From: Blattamonas nauphoetae
Lineage: Eukaryota > Preaxostyla > Oxymonadida
Assembly (NCBI GenBank): GCA_033064195.1
Contig: JARBJD010000109.1
Span: forward strand, 155,011-219,010
DNA: 64,000 nt
Reading direction: 5' to 3'
Below the pieces are notes generated by a model. It was not told the origin of the DNA. It did no database searches and saw nothing but the letters and a program-made list of their open reading frames with translations. Both the position numbers and the translations under genes were made by a program. Shown here piece by piece: positions 10,298 to 23,700 of the stretch. Each line of letters starts with the position of its first letter. Positions within the stretch are counted from its first letter, which is position 1.

Positions 10298-13200
10298 ATG
10301 AGTGTATGTTGCTTTTCTTCAACATTTCTGACTTTCAATTACATTTTTACTTCTTGTTCAACTCTTGTTCTTCACAGCAGAAACACCAAAAACACACTTC
10401 ATCCCATTCACCAAAAAGTTCACGTAGTCCTCATCATACGGCCAATACAGGGTCTTCGGCTCGGCCTGACCGAGGTCCACGTTTCCCTCTCATGAATTTG
10501 AATATCCCTTCCATCTTTTCGGACGAGGCAAAAAATGCTGTGAAGATCTCAACTCATTCACCATTCACTCCTCTCACTGTCCAATATGAAACAAAGACAA
10601 AACCGATACCTCCAGCTTCAATGGTTACAGAACCTTATAAAACAGAGACGGATACACTCACACTAACGAGTTATCGCGCACCTCAACCAAGAATGGATGT
10701 CTCACCGATTTTATCCGATCAAAATCGCTCCACAACATTGCTAACTCTCCCACAGAGTCCTCTCTCTCCGAATGACAGTACTCAGTCTTATCCACATGGT
10801 TCGGAAGACAACCTCCTTGTCGCTCAAACATCATCCTCAATTCAGTCGCCTGCTCCAACTACAGTCTCTCATCACTCGTCCACTGATGAAGATGATCTAA
10901 CATTGGCCGATTTTGAGATTGTAAAACCAATTACCCGTGGTGCATATGGAAGAGTCTTTTTAGTTCGGAGAGTGATTCATGGAACACACAAAAAGAGCAA
11001 AGAAGCGAATAGAAATCACAGAAAGCTATATGCAATGAAGGTATTGAAACGATCAGATATCACAGAAGAAAAAATTCAGAAGAGGCTCCTTTTCGAGTGT
11101 ACCGTCATGGCAAGACTATCAATGGAACACACCAAATACATAGTGCGTCTTGAGTGTTCATTCCAAACAAACGATAATTTTTATTTGATTATGGAATTCC
11201 AACCGGGAGGAGATCTCTTCACTCTTCTTCAGTCATTTGGATATCTCAGCGAAGAACACGCCAAGCAATATATCAGCGAGATTATTCTTGCTGTTGAATT
11301 TCTTCATAGGCATGGAATCGTTCATTGCGACCTCAAACCCGACAATCTCCTCATCGCTGCTGACGGTCATCTACGCCTCACAGATTTTGGGCTATCCTTC
11401 AATCAACTGTACAAATATCTCGATTCAGAGGAATCTGTTGTGCAAGATGAAGTTGAGGAAGTCGATTTTGGTGATAATGGACAAACCGAAACGGAGTTAG
11501 AAAAGAAAATATTGGAAATGAAAATCCAACGAAACCAAACGCCTGCCATTCCTGGTACAATGATAACAAACGTCAACTCTAACGAAGGAATCTCTGAACC
11601 GGGCACCGATACACCGCCTTCCACAACGAGACAAAAATCATTCGACCAAACCATAAACAACTCCAGTTCGATCGGAACCCCAAATTCTGCCTCCTCAAAC
11701 AAATCCCGAAAGAAAGCGCCTGATGCTGTTCCTCTTCTCCAAAAAACAGCCACGTCATCACCTCGTCCAAAGTCTCGACAGACCATTCATTCGTCCTCAT
11801 CGCAATCGCTCCTTTTCAAAGGATTGAATTCTCCATCGGTCGGATCGCTGGATCCAAAGGCAATCCCTCACCCGCTCAAATCGGCACTTGGAGAACACAC
11901 GTTCTTTGATTCAGGCTCGATTGATTGGGGTGATTCGGATTCGTCGTTCGAAAATCAAACTCAGGTCAATGAAGTTAACGAATCAAAAAAGAGTTTGACT
12001 CGAATTGTGAACGATTCAGAACAGATGAACACGTTTTCAAGTCGAATGAGCGAAGCTGAACGTGCCAAAGCCCAAATGCGAATCATGGCTTCAATTGAAG
12101 ATTCTCTCTACACAATGCAGATCCCCAGAAAAGACAGCTCTGGGAGAGTAATCACATCAAGTGCGAAGGCCCTGCCGTCACGTTATCAAATGCCAACATT
12201 TGAGGACATAAAGAAACCACGACCGAAAAACCAGAAGAAGGGAATGTCTGTTCTGTATACCCCACAAGTCTCGCACCACTCAGCACTCGGATCTATTTCG
12301 CCGCTTCCTGGACACCGGAACTTCAAAGCGCAATCGAAGCAAGTCCCTCTCGATGAAATTCCTCGTCGACGAGGCGCAATGTCACCGCAACCATCCCCGT
12401 CTCCCAATCACAGTGTGGCCTCAAGCGGCACCTCTCACAGGACTGACAAGTGGAGTTTATTTCCAAGCTCACACACATCAAAGACACAATCGGAATCTCC
12501 AATATTCTCAGCGGGACATCATCGCAACCATTCGGAATCTTTCCTTTCCTTCCAGAAGTACTCACCGAGGATGAGCCAATTCCAGTTCAACAACCTTCCT
12601 GATCAGATCAAACAAACAATCGATTTGAAGGGATCACTCCTCTCGGAATTGAAGACAACTATTCATCCCGAAACAAAGGGAACTTCGAAACCACTCCACC
12701 TTGAACTCTTCTCAAATTATTCAACTTCCCTTCCATACAACGCTCCTGGTACCCTCACTTTCGGTTCAACACCAGTGTCGTCACCAGATCGCGGTCAAAA
12801 GAATTCAAATGTTTATCTGAACCACAACCCTCTCCTCTTCTCGTCCACTCCATCGCCGACACCACCACAAATCAGAACACCCATTGCACATGCCGAGCCA
12901 GTTTTTCCTCTTTCTGTGATGGATTCGTCTTCGGATGTGGAGGAGGTTTATTCTGATGGGCACACTCCCACACCACCCTCTGATTTGGAAGACAAAAAGC
13001 GAGGACGAAGAGTCAGTCAACTTGCAGACGCTCTTCATAGCCGCGGGCCATCGTTTCCACCAAGCTCACTCACACCGGCTTCACGTGGTAGCAGCAATTC
13101 CAGGGACGAAAAACCAATCCCCAAAATGCCGAGTTTATCTGTCTCTCCACCATCGGTACATCTGGGCCCTCAGAAACATTATTCTCTCTTTGATTCATCT

Positions 13201-16200
13201 CCGAAACATCAGTCGACTCCTCTCTTTCCACGCACACCGAAAGAACAAGGCACGCCACCCTATTTCCTTGAACCGACAATGACTCGCACAACACCTGCTC
13301 TGCTCCATGAGCACGACTTTGAGCTCACTAATGCATCCTCTGACGATCGATTGAACGACACAAATACAACGCCGCCAACAGCCCACCCACTCAACAGAGG
13401 GGTCATCCACAACCATCGCTTCTCTGATTCTCAAACAAGTCTCGTCTCAAACTCTGCTCATCAGGATACAAGTTCAAACGAACAGGCGGATAGTGCAGAT
13501 ATCGACGAAATGAACTCAGAGGCCCAAGAAGAAAACTTCCACATTGTTGGAACTCCAGACTACATCGCTCCAGAGACAATTCAAGGATGGAGCTATGGAC
13601 GAACGTTTACGATAGATTGGTGGGCTGTTGGAGTGATATTCTTCGAATTGTTGACAGGAAACACTCCTTTCAATGCTCCAACAAAGGAGGAAGTCTTCAA
13701 AAAGATTGTCGAAGTAGATTCCAACCAAATCATCGACGAAGCAGTTGCTGCATTGAAAGAAAATGGAGAGACTCTCAGCGAATCTGCGATCAGCCTTCTC
13801 AAAGGTCTACTCCAAAAAGATCCTGAACAACGATTGGGAACGCAAGGAGCCTTTGAAGTGAAGGAGCATCCTTTCTTTGAAGGGATGGATTGGAGCACAG
13901 TCTTTGATACAGAACCACCATTCATTCCTGAAGTCGAGGAGAAACCGGAGGCACCTGATAAAGACGAGGAAGAGACCGATGAGATCGCTTATTTCAGAAC
14001 TCGTGAAGACCGCTTCCCAACCGCACTGATCGACACAAGTGATGTGGAAGACGATCTCAAAGCAGCAAAGATCAAGCGAGCTCACGATCGATTCAACCAA
14101 CACTCCCTCCGACTTTCGAAAGTGGTCAAGACGAACAGACGCTTGCGGACTCACAAGAACAGAACATTATTCCACACTCGTGTCTTCCGACCGGATCAAC
14201 TTCCGTTCAAGCCTCACGACCCTCTGAAGAAGGACCATCCTGAGATGAAGCGACCGAAAGCAATCAATGCTGGAATCCATAAGTTGGATAGCATCGCAGA
14301 GGGCGATCAGGGAAGGGAGAATCGATTGGTAACAGGGAAGGGAGACGATCGATACCAGTCGAGATCACTCAATCTCCCTTCTGTGTTCTTCACCGTCGCA
14401 AATATTCCAAGTTACAATCAACTCCATCAAAAAGATAACAATAAAGAAGCTAAAAGTAAGCGTGATGATCCAAAACGTCGAAACGATAGAAAGAAAGACG
14501 AAAAGAGGAAGGATGATAAGAAAAAGGAGAAATTCATTCATCCCTCTGGATCCGGCGATCTGAAGATCATCCGAAAAGAAAAGGACAAGACACAGGATGG
14601 AAAATCGTCCAACAAACGTCCACACAGACACAGTCAACGAAGGGTGTCAACCAAACCACCAGTCTCAGTTCATCCTTCGCCTAAGCCCACTGTTATCCAT
14701 GAAGTCCAACCGAGTCCACCAACTGAACCGGAAAAACTTGTGAAAACTATTATGTTCCCTCACTCTGCCAGTTTTGATCGGATCAAACTGTCAGAAGACA
14801 CTCATTTTGATTTTGAACCACTTCGGTCCCCACCGCCTCCTCTTTTGAAACAGCCCACCTCACCTGTTTTTGACATTCCATTCTCATCATCCGAACAGCA
14901 CACACACGCCTCTCCTGTCGAATTGGCATCAGGAGATGGTCCGAGTTTCCGAATTTATCCACACTCATTTGAATCTCAAGGCGCGTCGGGTTCATCGGTT
15001 GAGCCGCACCCAGACACCCATTCCTCCTTAGTCCATTCATCTCAACTATTTCACGCGCAGCTTAATCGTAACAAATCCTTCACAACAAGTCCCCGGGGCC
15101 AGAGCCTCAGAATAGGGACTCTTCCTTTCTCATACCATGACAACTACATGCTTCTAACTCTACAAAAGCCAAGTGACACGCCAAACACTCATCGCCGAAG
15201 TCAGAGCTCAGTTCCTTTTTCGTTAATGCACTTAGCACTTCAAGCAACCACACCGGATTCCACTCAAACTTCATCACACGCTCCATCGCAACACTTCCCA
15301 ACACGCCCCAAAAAATCACGTACTCGACGGAAAACTGTGGCGAAACCTCTCCGGAGGACGCCAACGCAACCCTCAAAATCACCTTCCCGCCGGAAGAAAT
15401 CTCCAAAAGAATCCAAAAGCGAAGATGAACGTTCTGAATCGTCTGAGCGAGGAGTGTCTTTGACTCATTCGAAGACAAAGTCGACATGGAAAACGACTGC
15501 CCCGTCATCCTGCTCTTTATGTGATTTTCATTCTTCCTTGACTCCATACGAGAGCATTTCAACACACGATGAGAGTTCCGATATAACATCGGAGTGGGTT
15601 GTGAGGTATACAGCAGGTTTTTATATCGACGAGTCGCTCTCCCCATCGCCCACTGGAGACTCAGAATTTGTGTCTGGTGTCACATCACACGACTCAATGA
15701 ACAAGACACTCGGCACTCATTCCACTCCACAAACATCTGGCGAACTCACGTCGATACGCCAGAGATCTGTTTCTCTCAGCGGAAAACAATTTAGAGGAAC
15801 TGAAGTCAGTACTTCAGCAACACCTGTCTCCAGAACGAGCATCCCACCATCGCCGATTCAACCAACAATCTCGAAAAATCCAATTCGCCAGAACGGAATG
15901 AATATTCCCAGAGCAAACATTGATCAATCAATTGTGGATTCTCCTGGCATCGCACTCGACACCACATCACTGATAACGGTTCAAAACACTGAACAAACCT
16001 CTACCCAACTCGATCAAGAATCGTCAAGAAATGTTGAGTCAATATTCATCATTCATCCACAAGGGGAATATGACAGTAAGGCAGTTGTTGATGACTTTGA
16101 TGGTTGGAACGAACTCGATCACATGGACGATGAATTCGTTGTGACAGACGGGCTCCTCACGGTCTCCTCGTTCGAAGGAGAGGACCAGGAACAAGAACTG

Positions 16201-19200
16201 GAAGTCTTCCCTCTCGAGCAACCTCGTGTCGGATTCTTGATTGACTGGCCGTTCGTAACTGAACATATCGAAGGACATCCAAGAATGATCGATTCCAGGC
16301 GCTCCTCATCAACTCCAGTCTTCCACAAGGAACCCCTCCGCCAACTGGACAAATCAGACATTGGAATCTCCGACAGTGATACTGACAGATCGACGAGACG
16401 GAGTCTGACGTCTCAATTAAGAACTCAATCCCTCAGCCATCACCATGAATCCCAGTCGTCGCTCCAACTGTCAACTGGAAACACACCGTCAATGGACAGC
16501 CCTCTCCAATCGCAACCGAAGAGCAATCGGAGTCCAGCAATGAATCCACGGAAACTGACAGATCCTGACAAAGTTGTGTCACCAACAAATCCGCATCCAT
16601 CTCCAACGATTTCAATGTCATCGTTATCTCGATCTCATGTCAGGTCAGATTCATTCACGAACATCAACACAAAGTCCCCGTTCTCACATATTTTGTCGTT
16701 TGGAAGCAGCTTCACAGACAGGTCAGATTCCATGCCATCGTTCTCTCCTCTGACAAAGAAGAGAAATGATTCTACTCAATCGACCACTCCATTCAACAGA
16801 ATAGAATATCCCCTTCCTTCCGTATCTTTCAACACATTGAATCTCGAGTCAATGATCCATGATGCAACCGTCTCAACGACCACTCCCAGTCCAGTCCGTC
16901 CTCAAACAGTCTCGTCGGCACAGGGATCTCCAAGGGCCCCTCAATATTCTGCGTCACATTCACTATCTCCGTCTAATTCACAAAACGCCCAGGCAGGTGG
17001 AGCCAGAAATCCGTTCATCAGATTTACCTCGATGCCTTTTCCACAGCTTGCTGCACGCTCCAACTCCTTGTCAAAACTACAGGTTCAATCACCATCCCTT
17101 CCTCATGATCGCAGTCGTCTCTCAATCCCTCACACGAACCAATCGAACCACAGTTTGAACCTCTCTCCTTCCCTCAAGAACCGGCACTGGAAAGGAAGGA
17201 AATCTCACCACAAATTGATGACGAAGAGAACACACTCTCTTTCAGGAATTGTACGGAAGAGCTCGCTCAGTGATGGAGAGGATGACTTCACCGAAAGCAC
17301 AGAAGATTCGATTCCACAGTTAGATTTGTTACAAAGTTTCCCACAAACTTCACCTCTGACACGATTCTTTCACGGACAAGACTCATCGCCACTCCCAGGA
17401 ACACGGTCTCCACTTGCCAATTCAACCCAGCTGTCCATGAACACACCTCCATCCACAAAGAACACATCTGTTTCTTTTACTCTCGAAAAACCAAGCAAAC
17501 AGTTTCCAAAGTTCTCTCCCATCGTAACACCTCACGGATCACTCAATTCATCACGATCATCAATTTCAAGAACACCAAGACTCTCTGTTAGACATCACCC
17601 AGATGATGAACCTGTAGAAAACGCGTTCTTCCTTGATGACTCTCCATTGAGATACGAGCCATTGATGACATGTCAATACACAAAAGGCATCTTGACGACA
17701 GTTGTTGCAGATCAGACAGATCCACTCTCACTCCCAACCCCAGTTCCAAAACTATCGGATTCTCCAACACCACTCTTCCCAACCATTCCCCTAGCTTCTC
17801 TCATCCACCCACCCGTCCCTCCTCCACCAGTCGAGCCTGTTCTTTTCACTGAAATTATGGAGTCACTCATCTACGATAAACCACAAACTGTTCTCAACGA
17901 AGAACCGAACGATATCATCACAGTTGATAATGTCATGACACCATTCGGACTCAGTGAGATGGATTCTCTTCTCTCTGATGAAGAGGATACTGATACCATC
18001 CTTCAAGACGCTGATGGGTCGAAAGATTGTCTTTCATTTGGAGATGCGGAACAAAACCTCAGTGACTGGCAATTCGTCCTCACATATCAAGAGCCTGTCC
18101 GCCCCACCCAAAGGCTCAAACCTGGGCAGACCCCAAATGTCAAACAACCTCCCCGACGCTTTCTGGGGAGTGGAAACATCCCAACATCATCAACCCCAAT
18201 CCCAGTTTTCTTAGCTCATCAAAATTCGCTCTTCTCCCCCTTCGGACATCGAGACGGAACATCATCTCTCGTCTCAGCAGTTCGATCACCATTCACCGTT
18301 AATCCTTCTGTCAGTGTGGGAAAGGATCGAGGAAATCGGCATGCAAAACCACCATCACTCTCGCAATCGTTCAAGTCATCGTATACAGAATCAGATTCGT
18401 CTCCCGAACAGGATGACATTGACTCCACCTCAAACGACGTGACCAAATTCAGCAATCATCACACACCAGGAAAGAATATCAGATTGAAGAAAATCGTGGG
18501 ATTGTTTGATTCTGACGAAAGTGGCCTCGACGAAGATCTCGGAAGTGGTCAAAAAGATGTCGCAACGAATACGGTGATCTTTATTGATAAAACTGATGCC
18601 GTCTCTCCCTCTATTAACGAAAAGTTTTCTTCACCAACCCCCATCCCGCCGTTCCCGCGACAGCATTTCCGTGTCAATTCACATCACGAAACGGACAGTG
18701 CACTGGGTACCCCACTCTCAGTTTCTGTCTCGTCCTTGAACGTGTCTCCATCACCTGCCCTTCCCCCTGTTTCATTCTTCCCCTTGAACGTATCCAAAGC
18801 GAACCCTAAACACGAAGCTAATGCTATCACTCTCCTTCCATATTCCGCTGATCTTAAATTATCTCCTCTTCACCAAAAGAACCACACTCCAAGCGTTCTC
18901 TCAGTCATCGATTCGATGAAGACAACACCAAAGACCGGCTCCCCTGAGACTCCCAACACCAGCCAGGACATCACCTGCGCCAGTCCGGATAAACAAGATC
19001 CTCCAACACCATCGCCATTCTCATCCTGGACAATGGGAAACCTTGGAGACAAATCGTTTTCTTTCAAGGACACATCAGATGGAGATGGAAGCCCGAAACT
19101 CTCATCGTCAATTCCAAGTTTACAGCGGTCAACGCATAGTGACGTGGCAATCAAAGCACTTCAGTCGATGACCACAACCTTCAAGCCTCTCGAATCACAA

Positions 19201-20364
19201 ACTTTGATCCCTCACCCTTCGGTGAAGGAGAAGCACGTCTCTGGAAAGTGGAGCTTGAAGAGAGAGGATGAAGAAAGTCCACGTGACAAGGACACTCCTC
19301 GACACAATCAATCCAGTTCACCAGATCAGCAAGGGAACCCGACAACCATCATGATCACGCAGACTGGTGGGTCTTCGTCCGTCTCTTCTTTCGAAATCCA
19401 AGCGGACATGCTCATGTCACTATCACTCCCGCTTCCTCAAGTGAATGTCCGACCTCCTCTCTACCCGTCACGCACACCGACACACCACTCGCCAATCGCT
19501 GTGATCAGCAGCATCTCCAAACCACCCCTCCAACCCTATGAATATTCGCCTGTATCAAAGTCAAGTCCATCTGCGGATAAGACCACCCAGATAATCACTC
19601 CAACACGCACCACTTCTCTTCAGTCGACGAAATCGACATCATCTTTCTTTGATATTGTCAGTGTTCGCATGCATGCCATCAACCCACATTTTGACCGATA
19701 TCGCTTCCACTCTCGCCATTGGCTCCGCTCGGGACAGTCGCCAGTCGTGTTGAAACCTGTTCTAGTTCTCCCACAACTCATTCCGCATCCTACGGCCAGT
19801 GGGAATGGAGAGAAAGCCAATATTAAACACAACACAGCGGCCAATCCATTCTCAACAGCCATGCGGACTGGGCCCTCACAGACTTCGGCCAGTCAGACAA
19901 GTGGGAGTGCCACGTCATCATTCTTGCGCCGACACAATTCTCATTCGTCTCTTCCTTCAACAGGATCGTCGTCCAGTCAATCAGGGAACCAACTCCCCAC
20001 TCTTCTTTCTTCAGCTCGCCACACCATTCTGTTCGCAACAGGAAGCCCACCGTATCATCAATCACCAGGGCCCAGAATCCTCCATCTGAACAGCCCGCAA
20101 ACACCAGGTGACTTCCGTCGGAAAGAAGGAAAGAAGAAGAGGAAGGCTCAGCTCGTCCATCAGCGGTCGTTTGGGTTTGGCTCGTACGATACTCCTCGAA
20201 TGACATTCACTCAGTACCACTTTGACCCAAACAACCGCAGCGAAGACCTGTCTGTGGCAACCATGGACGAGCAAATAGCAAAAACCATCTTTATCAACGC
20301 GGGGAGCGATCATATGCTCACTGTCGATGAAATCCCTTCGATTGTGGAAGACGAACCGAGATGA
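10298..20364 (+). CDS. Giant AGC protein kinase of Greatwall/MASTL-Rim15 type
   Basis: A two-codon first exon, an intron at 10304-10377 (GTATGT...CACAG, 74 nt) and one very long exon give about 3330 residues. The kinase domain starts near residue 180 (DFEIVKPITRGAYGRVFLV). The ATP-binding lysine lies in YAMKVL near 222, the catalytic loop is HCDLKPDN (318-325, HCD instead of HRD), and DFG is at 338. The activation segment is split by about 720 Ser/Thr/Pro-rich residues before GTPDYIAPE near 1060. An insertion at this site is the hallmark of Greatwall and Rim15 kinases, which restrain PP2A-B55 via endosulfines. The AGC tail is followed by about 2100 low-complexity residues rich in SP and TP sites. 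A full-length HEAT or response-regulator domain was not seen. Substrates are inferred only. Confidence 0.85.
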
Positions 20365-20768
20365 GCACACTGCATCTTGTGTTAAGTATATCACTCACGT
20401 TTCCCCTGAATCTTGTTCTGTTCATGTTGTTTCTGTTCGCTATCCTTCATACTTCCACGGTCTTCATCTCTATTTCATGGAATCCCGAGAAATCCTCTAT
20501 CTCTCTTTTCCCCGTCTTAGAAGTTCTTTGTGTTTGCATTTTTGTTTCTTCCACATATTATTTGGCTTTTCATCATCAGGCTAAACGTTTTTTCATTTTG
20601 TTTCGTCTTAGTTTCATGTTTCCATTGACTTATGTCTTCACATCACATATTTTAGTTCGGTGAGATAATTCGGATGATCTTTGACAATTGGATACCAAAA
20701 TCTTGTCGAAATCTCGTCAATCATGAGAGATGACCCACACTAATTTTGTGCAATCCATCCAATAATTC
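20365..20768. other. Intergenic, AT-rich
   Basis: These 404 bp lie between two plus-strand genes. They are T-rich, as expected for the 3' region of the kinase gene and the promoter of the next gene. Short open frames show no motif. I see no RNA gene. Confidence 0.5.
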
Positions 20769-23700
20769 ATGGCTACATCAGGTTTCATTTTATCTTTATT
20801 TGAATAGATTGATCATTTTTATTATGTTTTTTCTGTTAGATTGTTTGGAAAAATTTCAATCAGCTCTGGAAGGTGATGATGAAGACACAATCATCTCTTG
20901 TGCTCAAGAATTTCTGAACGTCTTCTCCAAACCATCAGTTCGAAAAAAATCAACTGAACTTTCATCAAACTCACTTATTTTGAGTCTTTTAACGCATATT
21001 GAGTATAATATTCTTCATTTTCTCATTTTCCTTAGGACAATTTCACATGACAAAAATATCCTTCTAGATTGTCTTCGTTTCGCATTTTCTCGTGAGGACA
21101 ACGTTGAAACCTTCTTAGAGAACCAAGGAATAGATTTATTGGAGAGTATTCTCAAAGACACAAAATCATCTGAACTTATTCAACAGAAAGCTTTGGAATG
21201 TCATTGGGCTTTATGTCTTTCTCGGAACTATTTAGATTCCTTGGATGTTTCAACATTGCTCAACTTGATCCTTCCCTACTTCCAAAAATCTGATGTCTCA
21301 TCGACAACTCTTCAACCAATCACAGGATGCGTTCAACGACTTTGTAAAAGTCAAGAAATGAAAACTACACTTTTAGAATTCGAAGATTATGATGTTTTCG
21401 GGTTGATATGTTCGTCTTTGCGGACACATGGAACGTCAGATTCGTCATTCGTTCAATCAGCGACAGGCGCATTGGTATCTCTCTTGAACAAGCCCCATTC
21501 AGATTTGTTGGGATCCAAAGTCATCCAATTTAACTACGTTCAAGCAATATGTGAAACACTCATTCACTTTGGGACGACGCAACCGACCATCGCAGAGAAT
21601 TGCCTTGGTGGGCTGTGGTTGAGTAGCATGATGCCATCAGTCCAGAAAAATCTCTCAGAAATCGAGGGAATTCAAATTCATCCGTTTTTAGAGAGTACTA
21701 TCCATTTTGCAGAAAAGTCTCTTTTTTCGACTCTAAACCAAATAATTCCAGTTCTTATTTCGAGTTCAACGACGCTTGAGTATTCGTGCTCACTCCTTTC
21801 CACTCTTTCACAATCCCCATCTCTCCTCATCCCAGTTGTACAAACCACACTGTCTCTGATTCTCGGATACTCAACGAAAGTCGATGATGGAGAGTCTCCT
21901 TCTCCGCAAATCGTGAATCTTCTGTTGTCTGTCTTCTCGCGGTTCACATTCACCCTTTCGTCGTACTTCTCCAACCATCCTGTTTTTCTCCCACATTCCC
22001 TTTTCGCGTCTCTCCTCACCAAACTGGGTGGAATTCAGCCTTTACTCAAAAGTCTCCAAATGGTGGCTTCTCAACATGCCTCGCCAGAGAGCGGAGAACT
22101 TAATCCTGCCGCTGTGGTGAAAATTCTGTCTGCCTTCACGTTACTTCTTGGTGGAACCTTTCATCCATGTTCTGCGTCTTCGCACCTTTCGTTTTATGCC
22201 CCAACTTCGGACTTCCTGATCAAATCGGATGATCCGCTTACGGAACAGTCGACAAAGGTCCTCAGCTCTTCGTATTTCAATGATTCGGAGTTTCTATCAA
22301 CCATCGCAAACTTCCTGATTCAAAATGTGACGAGTGACAATGATACAGATGCTGTTCCTGTCTTTCAGTTTCTTGCCTCTCTACTCAGAAATACATCATT
22401 TCCATTAACAATTCCTTTCAACCCAAATTCTGTGATCTCTCTCCCCTTGTCACATCCTCTCGTCACTCAGATTGCCTCAGACTCCGATTTCATCACAAAA
22501 ATGCAACAGTTTAATGACCAGACACAGTCCATCATATTATCTGAGTCAACAAGTATTCAAGCAGCTGTTTCTGGGCTCCCTTCACTCCTCACCTTTTTGT
22601 CGTCTTTTCTTCAGACGGCTCTCCTGTCCTTCCAAACATTCTGGCCACCATTGTCTGATTCTGACACACTTGAGGGCGAAGATAATTTGCTCGAAGGTGA
22701 GCCCGAGAAGGATGAAGATGATTCAGCTGACCAAGCCCAACATTCTGTCCGATCTCTCTCTGCTGGCATCTCTCTCCTTGAATCACTTGTTCTCACATCG
22801 GACACAATCAGAGAAGAAGCACTCACAAATGACTCTCTTCTCCCGACTGTCGTTTCTTTCCTTCAGTATCTTCTCGATACAAGCACAGAACCGACTGATG
22901 AATCGGACACCTCGTTCATCTTCCCACGTCAATCCAAGTTTTGTCTGATCTTATCAGCCACCATGTCAGACGCTATTCTTTCACTCACTCATCTTGGAAA
23001 GTCGACAGAAGGAGCAACAAAAGTGATGAATGCGAACGCTCATCCAATCATTATTCGAATTCTTCAGAAATATCTCTCACTTCGAACAAAATCTTGGAAA
23101 CCTAACGAAGGAACACAAAACATCATCCGAGCTTGTCTGACATTCCTGGGAGAAGCCACGAAGTATTCTTCGATCCGGACGGCTCTCGTCTCATCACCAA
23201 TATCAGAAACTCGTGACAATCTCCAAAATTGTACTGTGGACAGCTTCGCTGGACTCATTGTTGGGCTTGTCAACTCTCAGAACGAACTTGGACTCACTGA
23301 AGTCGCTACAACTCCTGCTGAGGACAAAAAGCTGGAAACGGAAAGTATCTTGTCAAATCTTACTGATCATCTCTTTTCTTGTGATACTCTCACATCACTG
23401 GGCCAAATTTGCCTCAAACTCGGACAGAATGGGGACACTCGCAAACAACTCATCCAAATCGGAGGCCTCCGTTCATTGTGGGAATCAACCATGCTTGTTT
23501 GGGATGTCGTGAGCGAGAAAATTGGTGGTCTGAGAGAGAAAATGAGGGAGGAGACAATAAAACAGATGGGCGAGTTCATCGTAAACTGGAACGGAATGGG
23601 ACCTAATCGGAGAGCTCGAGAAGAGGATGAAATTGTTGGATGTCTCAGTGCACTTCTCTCGTCCATTCAATGTCTCACTATTGGAACAGAGGGTCAGACA

